Below the pieces are notes generated by a model that was not told the origin of the DNA, ran no database searches, and saw nothing but the letters and a program-made list of their open reading frames with translations. Source: Candidatus Sumerlaeota bacterium (lineage in GTDB: Bacteria; Sumerlaeota; Sumerlaeia; UBA8349). Taken from it: a stretch of 13,486 nucleotides of DNA. Location: contig DNPO01000038.1 of the NCBI GenBank assembly GCA_003501375.1, positions 1 to 13,486 on the forward strand, read 5' to 3'. Both the position numbers and the translations under genes were made by a program. This document shows positions 6,604 through 12,761 of this stretch, piece after piece. Each line of letters begins with the position of its first letter. Within the stretch, counting starts at the first letter, position 1.

Positions 6604-8013
6604 TTACTCCGCAGCGTGGTGATACACATCCCAGTTCATATAGTTGGTCAGAGCTTCGTTGACCGCATCCGCTGTCTGGGACAGCGAACAGGCCACATGG
6701 TGCTCGAAACCATAGGTGCAGATGTGTTTCAGCAACTTCTGAAGTTCGGGGATGTAGATCACACCGTAACCACCGAAGGTGTTGATGGCGTCATCAGTGA
6801 AGCAGCCTTCGCCGAGGTAGGCGCAGATTTGGCCCGTTATATCGTCGGTCGAAACGCGGCAATAGGAGAACGGACCGGCTTTGATGCGACCGCAGATGGT
6901 GCCGTAGGTATTTTCTTTGCCCACCGTACCGGCGATAATGGCCTGGTATTCCATCTTGTGCGATTCGAAGAAGGCCTTCGGCAAGTTGGAGCAGTGGAAG
7001 ACCATTCCCTTGTCCGGGTCATCGCCGTAATTATTATTCCAGTCGAGCAGAGCGGACGGGGTACCGGAAGCGTTCTGCAGAGCGACCATACCGACCAAAC
7101 CGGCAATATCGGCTTCGCAGGCGCTGGCATGCAGCGAGTTGGACAGCATGCTCATGTAGGTGCAGGGCACGACGCCATAGAATTCTTCCAACGAAGTCCA
7201 GCACTGAATGGAGGTGGCGGAAATGGCGTTATCAGCCGACCACTTGTCAATCGCAACACCCAGTTTGGACATTTTCATCAGGCCGGTGGCGCTGACAGCC
7301 TTCGTATCGGTGTAGGCCTTGAACGCATCCAGTTTTTCCTTGACGGCTGCATCGCCATCCTTCATGCCATTGGCCCAACCCATGATTTCGGACAGGTCAA
7401 CGGGGACAACCGTGATACCGGACTGCTCGAACAGTTTTTCACTGTAGCGAACGGTGGTGAAGTTCGGGGGACGCGTACCGATCTGGCCAAAGCGAGCGTT
7501 CTTGAAGCCCTTGACCACGTTACAAACGGAGGCGAACTTGCGCAGGTCATTCTTGAACGCGTCGGTGTTCGGGTCCATCGTGTGGAGCGAGGTCAGGGAG
7601 TAGGGAATACCATATTGACGCAAGTTATTACAGACGGACATTTTCCCGCAGAAACTGTCGCGACGGTTCTTGACTGTCATGTGCTCGGCATCATCGCTGA
7701 AGGCATGCACCAGCACGGGGACGTTCAAACCAGCAAGACGGATGCTGTCGGCAACAGCGCGCTCATCGCCGAAGTTAGGCAGCGTAACCAGAATACCGTC
7801 GATTTTTTCGCGGTTTTTCTTGAACAGTTCCGCGCACTTCACGGAGTCTGCATAAGTCTCGCAGGAACCAAACTTAGCCGTCGCGTTGGTGTCCAGTAGA
7901 ACAGCCTTGATGCCGAGGGATTTGAGAATGTCCAGAATAGTTTTACGGCCTGATTCGCACAGGTGGTCGGGAAAAAACCCGCGGTTTCCAACGATAATGC
8001 CAAGCGTAGTCAT
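6604..8013 (-). CDS. L-fucose/L-arabinose isomerase-superfamily protein (FucI-like sugar isomerase)
   Basis: This 469-residue cytoplasmic protein belongs to the FucI/AraA superfamily of Mn-dependent aldose-ketose isomerases, but is shorter than E. coli FucI (about 590). Likely metal ligands by motif are E300 in ACEADIAG, D324 in LLDWNNNYG and a late His (H438 or H439 in GFEHHVACS); H340 in FHCSN is also conserved-looking. The N-terminal GIIVGNRGFFPDHLCESGR (5-23) and VTLPNFGDERAVADS (76-90) fit the Rossmann-like substrate domain. The start at 8013 is set by AAGGAG (8027-8022) 8 nt upstream; the ATG at 8049 has no such support. It lies 384 nt after araA and ends at a strong terminator, so the pair may share a transcript or this gene may have its own promoter. 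The substrate cannot be read from sequence: L-fucose, D-arabinose or another sugar are all possible. Confidence 0.85.
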   Translation of the reverse strand: MTTLGIIVGNRGFFPDHLCESGRKTILDILKSLGIKAVLLDTNATAKFGSCETYADSVKCAELFKKNREKIDGILVTLPNFGDERAVADSIRLAGLNVPVLVHAFSDDAEHMTVKNRRDSFCGKMSVCNNLRQYGIPYSLTSLHTMDPNTDAFKNDLRKFASVCNVVKGFKNARFGQIGTRPPNFTTVRYSEKLFEQSGITVVPVDLSEIMGWANGMKDGDAAVKEKLDAFKAYTDTKAVSATGLMKMSKLGVAIDKWSADNAISATSIQCWTSLEEFYGVVPCTYMSMLSNSLHASACEADIAGLVGMVALQNASGTPSALLDWNNNYGDDPDKGMVFHCSNLPKAFFESHKMEYQAIIAGTVGKENTYGTICGRIKAGPFSYCRVSTDDITGQICAYLGEGCFTDDAINTFGGYGVIYIPELQKLLKHICTYGFEHHVACSLSQTADAVNEALTNYMNWDVYHHAAE

Positions 8014-8193
8014 GAGTAAATCTCCTTGTATATTGTTTGCCTCTGCCAATATTTTTTAGGCAATGGTGCCGCACTGCAAAACACCACTAAACAGAATTCA
8101 CAAGATCGGCCCAATTGACAAGATGAATAACAGAAAAATATGAGTCCCTGAATTTTGTAAATTTCACGATAACTAATACGATCTGAAAAATGC

Positions 8194-8278
8194 AACGTCC
8201 TCTTTATCCCAAGCAACACCTTATGTCCTAGGTTTTTACCATGAAGACACAAGAAACAGCAAGGATAAAAAGGACGTT
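8194..8278 (-). repeat. Long inverted repeat, 16-bp arms, possibly a dispersed repeat element
   Basis: The arms are 8194-8209 (AACGTCCTCTTTATCC) and 8263-8278 (GGATAAAAAGGACGTT). The single plus-strand mismatch (C8202/A8270) is a G.U pair in minus-strand RNA. The 53-nt interior contains GGTTTTTACCATGAAGACAC, which resembles a phrase I recall from intergenic repeats of environmental bacteria; that is memory, not a search. Confidence 0.5.
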
Positions 8279-8287
8279 TTACACTAC

Positions 8288-8330
8288 GGACTGTATGCAA
8301 GCGAGGACAGTCCCCGCTTACATACAGTCC
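8288..8330 (-). repeat. REP-like hairpin with 16-bp arms and inner GGACAGTCC palindrome
   Basis: GGACTGTATGCAAGCG (8288-8303) pairs with CGCTTACATACAGTCC (8315-8330). The only mismatch (C8298/A8320) is G.U in minus-strand RNA. The loop region holds the palindrome GGACAGTCC (8305-8313). This looks like a REP or RAYT-associated palindrome; no transposase is encoded in the window. Confidence 0.5.
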
Positions 8331-8397
8331 CCATGCCTGCGACGATTTTTCAAAACACTGGGTTGCACTCACTACGGATGAAACGGTGAATATCCGT

Positions 8398-9894
8398 TTA
8401 TCTGAATGAAGCGGCGTTCCAACGGAGTTCATTCTTGAAGTTGCGGATGGTCGTGTCGTTGTCGATGTAAACCACTTCGATGCCCATTGCCGCACCCCAG
8501 TCGCCCATTTGCTCAGCGGTCAGGTCGTACGAGAACGCCGTATGGTGCGCGCCGCCTGCCAGAATCCACGCTTCGGCACCAGTCGACAGGTTCGGCTCGG
8601 GACGCCAGAAGGCGGAAGCTACCGGAAGTTTCGGCATGGGAATGTCTTGCGCCAAGCATTCCACGTTGTTCACGATCAGACGGAAACGCGTCCCCATGTC
8701 CACAAGCGAGGTCGCGATGCCCTTACCGGGTTTGGACGTGAAGACCAAACGTGCCGGGTCTTCGCGTTGGCCCATCGAAAGCGGGTTGACCTTGATACCC
8801 ACTTTGCCGTCCGCAATGGACGGACAGACTTCGAGCATGTGCGCTTGCAAAATACCTTCTTCGCCGGGCACAAGATGGTATGTGTAATCTTCCATGAAGG
8901 ACGTACCCTTGGCGTTGGGCGTACCAGCGGCCATGATCTTCATCAGGCGCACCATCGCAGCGGTTTTCCAGTCGCCTTCTCCGCCGAAACCGTAGCCTTT
9001 GTCCATCAGGCGTTGGATGGCAAGACCGGGAAGTTGTTGCAAGCCAGACAGCATCTCGAAGTTGGTGACGATCGCCTGGTAATTTTTCTCAACGAGGAAG
9101 CGCTCGAAGCCGATTTCGATGCCAGCCTGAACAGCCACTTTTTTCTTGAAATCGTCCGCGTCTCTGCCATCCAGAATGATTTCGTACTTGCTGTAGTATT
9201 CATCCACCAGCGTGTTGATGTCGCTCTGCGACACGGCCTTCACGTACTCGGCAATGTCGGTGATGTTATAGGCGTCAATTTCCCACCCGAACTTGATATG
9301 GGCTTCGACCTTGTCGCCCTCGGTAACCGCCACGTTGCGCATGTTGTCACCAACACGCAGGACGCGGATATGGCTGCTTTCCATGATGCCAATGGCTGTG
9401 CGCATCCAACTGGCGATGCGGCCGTGGACCTCGGGATTGCTCCAGTGACCGACAATGACCTTACGCTCAATACCCATGCGGCTGACGATATGACCGTATT
9501 CACGGTCGCCGTGCGCCGACTGGTTCGTATTCATGAAGTCCATGTCGATGGAGTCGTAGGGAATGGCTTCGTTGAACTGCGTATGGAAGTGCAAGAGGGG
9601 TTTGCGGAATTCCTGCAAACCGAGAATCCAGGATTTCGCGGGGGAAAAGGTGTGCATCCAGGTGATAACGCCCGCGCACTCTTCGTCTGCGTTGGCGTCG
9701 TTAAATGTCTTGCGGATGGACGCGTTGTCGATCAGCGTCGGTTTCAGGACGACTTCAAAAGGCAGCGCTCCCGATTTGTTCAGTCCTTCGACCATGATTT
9801 TTGAATGTTCGGCCACCACTTTGAGGCATTTTTCGCCGTAGAGGGTTTGGGAGCCGGTTGCAAACCAAAACTTGTACTTTTTACCCGTTGTCAT
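8398..9894 (-). CDS. araA: L-arabinose isomerase
   Basis: AraA converts L-arabinose to L-ribulose in the cytoplasm, the first step of bacterial L-arabinose use. The 498-residue length matches E. coli AraA (500). The protein is recognisable throughout: FWFATGSQTLYG (9-20), GVITWMHTFSPAKSWI (75-90), LLHFHTQFN (100-108), MDFMNTNQSAHGDREYG (118-134), GFGGEGDWKTAA (302-313), SFMEDYTYHL (332-341), LQAHMLEVCPS (349-359) and GGAHHTAFS (447-455). The Mn-binding set E306, E335, H352 and H450/H451 corresponds to E306, E333, H350 and H450 of the E. coli enzyme. The ATG at 9894 has a GGGGA ribosome site just upstream. A sigma-70-like promoter is seen at 10054-10026. Neither ribulokinase (AraB) nor epimerase (AraD) is in the window, so the rest of the pathway must lie elsewhere. 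Confidence 0.97.
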   Translation of the reverse strand: MTTGKKYKFWFATGSQTLYGEKCLKVVAEHSKIMVEGLNKSGALPFEVVLKPTLIDNASIRKTFNDANADEECAGVITWMHTFSPAKSWILGLQEFRKPLLHFHTQFNEAIPYDSIDMDFMNTNQSAHGDREYGHIVSRMGIERKVIVGHWSNPEVHGRIASWMRTAIGIMESSHIRVLRVGDNMRNVAVTEGDKVEAHIKFGWEIDAYNITDIAEYVKAVSQSDINTLVDEYYSKYEIILDGRDADDFKKKVAVQAGIEIGFERFLVEKNYQAIVTNFEMLSGLQQLPGLAIQRLMDKGYGFGGEGDWKTAAMVRLMKIMAAGTPNAKGTSFMEDYTYHLVPGEEGILQAHMLEVCPSIADGKVGIKVNPLSMGQREDPARLVFTSKPGKGIATSLVDMGTRFRLIVNNVECLAQDIPMPKLPVASAFWRPEPNLSTGAEAWILAGGAHHTAFSYDLTAEQMGDWGAAMGIEVVYIDNDTTIRNFKNELRWNAASFR

Positions 9895-10025
9895 GTGATC
9901 TTCCCCTTTGTGAAGTAATCATTTTGCTGCTTTTTATTTGCTGAGAATTAAGAGCCTGAAGATGTAAAAAAAGAGGTGAAAAACGTGTTGAAACAATGCC
10001 GTGCGTGCGCACACTCAACCCTCCA

Positions 10026-10054
10026 CTTATCTCAGAAATTAATAAATATTTCAA
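10026..10054 (-). promoter_or_regulatory. araA: Possible sigma-70 promoter of araA
   Basis: On the minus strand TTGAAA (10054-10049), 17 nt, then GATAAG (10031-10026). It is 5/6 and 4/6 to consensus with ideal spacing, and would leave a leader of about 125 nt. The 8-bp palindrome GTGCGCAC (10005-10012) just downstream could be an operator, but is too short to claim. Confidence 0.4.
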
Positions 10055-10077
10055 GGGCATTTTAGCCCCCGCGCAGA

Positions 10078-10119
10078 TTCAAGTTCCAATCCCCCCACTT
10101 GGGGAAATTGAAACTTGAA
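10078..10119 (-). ncRNA. Perfect 19-bp RNA stem-loop between the radical SAM gene and araA
   Basis: As minus-strand RNA this 42-nt segment folds into an uninterrupted 19-bp stem with a 4-nt loop. Three plus-strand C/A mismatches (C10086/A10111, C10091/A10106, C10092/A10105) all become G.U pairs. It lies about 74 nt past the radical SAM stop and upstream of the araA promoter. No U-tract follows, so it is not a typical terminator; RNA stabilisation, processing or a structured leader are possible. A small GGGC/GCCC hairpin (about 10055-10068) lies just beyond it. Confidence 0.4.
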
Positions 10120-10192
10120 CTCACAACTGTTATCATTTGACCAGTGCGTGTTTTATGCAGTGCAGGCAAGACAGCCGCGAGCATCGGTCATT

Positions 10193-12121
10193 TTATCGAC
10201 TCCGCTTGGGCTGGGGCAGGATGAGTTCATGCAAGAAGAAGATGAGAAATGTCAAACCAAGGCGTACCTCGCGTTGCAGGTAGAGCAACGCACGTGGAAC
10301 TTCAATCGTCAGACGCAACAGCCGCAGTTTGCGCACCCACACCGCGAACCGCGCCCAGTACGCATCTAAATTTTGCCGCGTGGTCAGGCGCGCACGCCCC
10401 ATCGCATTCCAGCGTACCACAACGGCATCCACCATTCGGGTGGCAAAATTTCCGCATTTTTTGTGAATTTCTTCCAGATATGCTGCGGGTGAGGTAGCGG
10501 AACGTTGTCGCGTCTGAAGCCATAGTTCCTGCAACTCTGCCATGAACTTAGCCAGCGTGGTTATATTTTCACACCAATCAACCACCCGCTGCTTGTAATG
10601 TCGCCAAAAGCCTTCGGGTGCAATTCCCGCCCGACGATCCGTGCGTGGCTTCAGTCGCCAGAAACCGGAAATCATCGGGTGCATTTTTTCCAGCGTGGCG
10701 TTGCGGTACCACATGTAGTTTTTGAAAAGTTCCCAGTAACGACATGCGGCACTGCGTAAAAGCGTCGCACGAATCGTATCGAAACTACAGAACGACTCCC
10801 ACGCTTCGCGATAGGATTGCAACCACTCGCCCGGACGGAAATTCGGCAATCGTAGCGTCTCGTGGCACGAGTCGTAGGTATTCAAATCCGGTTCCATCCA
10901 AACACCCTCTCGTGCCATGCGTGCATGGTCCGCAGAACCCGGCAGCGGCGTGAGCATGAAGAATGAGCATTGGTCGATTTGCAATTCTTTGAGTCGAGCA
11001 ACATCGTTCCTCACCGTTTCGGGAGTGTCGAGTGGGAAGCCAATGATGTAACCAGCGTGGCAGGCAATATTGGCACGATGCCATGCGGCAATCATTTCCG
11101 CCATGTCGTCCACAGCGTATTGCACCTTGCCCTCGGCAGCCAGATTCGCCTGATTCAGCGACTCGATCCCCAGGAAAACCTGCGTGCCGCCCGCACGCGC
11201 CACCTTGTCAATGAACCCCGGAATTTTCCACGCCTTCGTGTCCACCTGCATCATAAAGGACACACGCACATTCTTCCGCTCGCGGAGATCGATCAGGCCA
11301 TCGAGAATAGCTAGCCAATGCTGGTTGCGCGCAAAGTTGTCGTCGGTAAAAAAGTAAAAGTCCACCCCATCGAGCCGATAATTCTCCTCAATCCGCGCCA
11401 CAATGGCATCTGCAGCACGGCACCGCATCTTGCGTCCCTGCACATTAATGATGGTGCAGAATGAGCAGTGGTACGGACAACCACGCCCGCAATCAATCGT
11501 GCCCATCCACGGGTAAACAAAGTTACGCTGGTAGCGTTTATTAATCTCCGGCAGTGGCGCATGCGAAATATCCGGCTTCACCAAAATATCATAAAACAAC
11601 TGGAGCCGTCCGTTCAGAGCATCATCCAGCAATCCACTCCATGCGTCTTCCACCTCGCCCTTGACCAGTGTGATACCGTGATCCATCAAAGTCTGGCATT
11701 CAGGCGGCATGGAGTCGGCCAAGGCAATCGAACCACTCACATGGAATCCGCCCACCATGGTTTCAAACCCGGCCTGCTTGAAACGCACCGCCAACTCCGA
11801 TGCACGGGGAAATTGATTGGTCTGCACTCCAGCAAAAACGGCGACAGCCCGTTTGTTTTTACCGAGATATTTCCCCGCCAGTCGCTCCACATTAATCGTA
11901 TGCACCGTATCGTCCAGCAAAACCACGCGCGGTTTGACATTCGGGCCAAATCGGCCACTCTCAAACACCTCGCGCGTCAACGCATTCAATACTGCCAAAG
12001 TGTTACTGGGCAAAATGCCCTTCCAGTAACGCACCACGTATCCGTCGTCATCATATTTAGAAGGTCGAATCAGCAGTACGGTAAAAATCTCCGAATTCTT
12101 ACGTTGGAAAAAGGGAAACAT
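10193..12121 (-). CDS. Radical SAM protein with N-terminal B12-binding-like domain
   Basis: This 642-residue protein belongs to the radical SAM superfamily, in the BchE/P-methylase-like class. Residues about 12-175 form a Rossmann-like domain of the B12-binding type (VVLLDDTVHT, AVFAGVQTNQFPRASELA, MVGGFHVSG at 122-130). The DxHxxG cobalamin-ligand motif is absent, so any cobalamin would bind base-off without His ligation. The radical SAM core (about 203-430) carries CPYHCSFC with C215, C219 and C222 for the 4Fe-4S cluster, then FFTDDNFARN (257-266), FLGIES (316-321) and GYIIGFPLDTP (357-367). The last ~210 residues are rich in Trp, Arg and aromatic residues, end in a hydrophobic segment (LTFLIFFL, 623-630) and are unassigned. 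The start at 12121 is chosen for GGAGGT 7 nt upstream; an in-frame ATG at 12199 lacks this. It stands alone between a terminator and a hairpin. Its substrate is unknown. Confidence 0.9.
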   Translation of the reverse strand: MFPFFQRKNSEIFTVLLIRPSKYDDDGYVVRYWKGILPSNTLAVLNALTREVFESGRFGPNVKPRVVLLDDTVHTINVERLAGKYLGKNKRAVAVFAGVQTNQFPRASELAVRFKQAGFETMVGGFHVSGSIALADSMPPECQTLMDHGITLVKGEVEDAWSGLLDDALNGRLQLFYDILVKPDISHAPLPEINKRYQRNFVYPWMGTIDCGRGCPYHCSFCTIINVQGRKMRCRAADAIVARIEENYRLDGVDFYFFTDDNFARNQHWLAILDGLIDLRERKNVRVSFMMQVDTKAWKIPGFIDKVARAGGTQVFLGIESLNQANLAAEGKVQYAVDDMAEMIAAWHRANIACHAGYIIGFPLDTPETVRNDVARLKELQIDQCSFFMLTPLPGSADHARMAREGVWMEPDLNTYDSCHETLRLPNFRPGEWLQSYREAWESFCSFDTIRATLLRSAACRYWELFKNYMWYRNATLEKMHPMISGFWRLKPRTDRRAGIAPEGFWRHYKQRVVDWCENITTLAKFMAELQELWLQTRQRSATSPAAYLEEIHKKCGNFATRMVDAVVVRWNAMGRARLTTRQNLDAYWARFAVWVRKLRLLRLTIEVPRALLYLQREVRLGLTFLIFFLHELILPQPKRSR

Positions 12122-12128
12122 ACGTCTC

Positions 12129-12134
12129 ACCTCC
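12129..12134 (-). promoter_or_regulatory. Ribosome binding site of the radical SAM gene
   Basis: GGAGGT on the minus strand, 7 nt before the ATG at 12121. It fixes the start in preference to the ATG at 12199. Confidence 0.85.
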
Positions 12135-12249
12135 ACGGGAAACAGGTCCAGAGAATGTGTCTGAAATAGACTGGATCGACTGGGATTACTAGACCACATT
12201 TCCGCCCAACATACAAGACAATATCGCCCGGCAAGATTCCCCTAACTCA

Positions 12250-12328
12250 ACAAAAATAGACCCTGAAAAACACGAACCGCACAAAAATTTCAACATAAAA
12301 TTTCCGAGCGGTCGTGTTTTTCAGGGTC
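12250..12328 (-). terminator. Strong intrinsic terminator of the kinase-OsmC unit
   Basis: GACCCTGAAAAACACGA (from 12259) pairs perfectly with its complement ending at 12328, and the stem continues through CCGC/GCGG after one bulged base. Inner AAATTT stretches can pair too. On the minus strand it is followed by TATTTTTGTT. It starts 22 nt after the OsmC stop. The remaining gap down to the radical SAM gene shows no promoter that I trust. Confidence 0.92.
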
Positions 12329-12350
12329 AGTATTTCTTAAAATTTTCCTC

Positions 12351-12761
12351 TTAAGAGTAGACAAACTCTGTCGCGAGTTCGATGTCAGGATGCAAACTCT
12401 GCTTGACCGGACAAGCACGAACAGCCGATTCCAGTTTTGCGCGTTCTTCGGCGGGCAAGTCAAATCCCTGCGGAAACACGATAGTTGCTTTTAGCGAGCC
12501 AATCCGTCGAACGGGGATGCTGGTCATTTCCTTATCAATGGTGCAACGCGTACCACAGATATCCCACGTATGACGTTTTGCCATCATGCCCAATAACGTC
12601 AGAATGCAACAGCCCAGCGCTAACGCCACTAAATCGGTGGGAGAATGCGCCGCGTCGCTGCCGCCCTTATCCGCCGGAGCATCTGTGGTAACAATTTTTC
12701 CCGAGGGCAGGTGTTTGCTGCTACAACGTAAGTTGCCATCGTACTGCACTTCAAATTGCAT
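12351..12761 (-). CDS. OsmC/Ohr-family thiol protein
   Basis: At 136 residues this is a typical length for OsmC-family proteins, small cytoplasmic dimers that often reduce organic hydroperoxides with two Cys. Visible features: MQFEVQYDGNLRC (1-13), HSPTDLVALALGCC (39-52, the family SPTDL box followed by the first reactive Cys, C51 or C52), the second Cys in ACPVKQSLHPDIE (116-128, C117), and PVRRIGSLKATIVFP (83-97). Both Cys positions are kept, so peroxidase activity is plausible, though this branch of the family is largely uncharacterised. The start at 12761 is preferred because AGGTGG (12774-12769) lies 7 nt upstream; ATG 12767, adding Met-Ala, is only 1 nt from it. A longer upstream frame reading is a shadow of the kinase gene. 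The start overlaps the kinase stop by 11 nt, indicating translational coupling. Confidence 0.9.
   Translation of the reverse strand: MQFEVQYDGNLRCSSKHLPSGKIVTTDAPADKGGSDAAHSPTDLVALALGCCILTLLGMMAKRHTWDICGTRCTIDKEMTSIPVRRIGSLKATIVFPQGFDLPAEERAKLESAVRACPVKQSLHPDIELATEFVYS

Larger units (their letters stand above)
8014..8397. other. 384-nt spacer between araA and the FucI-like gene
   Basis: I find no gene here on either strand. The araA-proximal part holds two long inverted repeats (8288-8330 and 8194-8278). The part next to the isomerase is AT-rich. On the minus strand TTTACA-N15-TATTTT could be a weak promoter (short spacing), and TTGTCA occurs nearer the gene without a good -10. A short AACGG/CCGTT hairpin begins just past the araA stop but has no U-tract, so I do not call it a terminator. 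Confidence 0.5.

Noticed and set aside
6505..7899. Long plus-strand open frame (464 codons) opposite the FucI-like gene
   Set aside because: It lies antisense to a gene with clear family motifs and its translation has no recognisable domain. It begins near the terminator and is explained by the codon usage of the opposite strand.
8376..8400. Possible araA terminator just after its stop codon (AACGG/CCGTT)
   Set aside because: The stem is only 5 bp and no U-tract follows.
8010..8495. 161-codon minus-strand frame across the isomerase spacer
   Set aside because: It overlaps the end of araA out of frame and runs through the inverted repeats. No family resemblance or ribosome site is seen.
8509..9804. 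Long plus-strand open frame (431 codons) opposite araA
   Set aside because: Same reason: araA is certain on the other strand, and the antisense translation (His/Val/Asp-rich) looks like a shadow.
9970..10012. Possible transcription attenuator in the araA leader (GC-rich palindrome followed by a T-run)
   Set aside because: The palindrome GTGCGCAC leaves no loop, and the T-run is more than 20 nt away, so no terminator hairpin forms.
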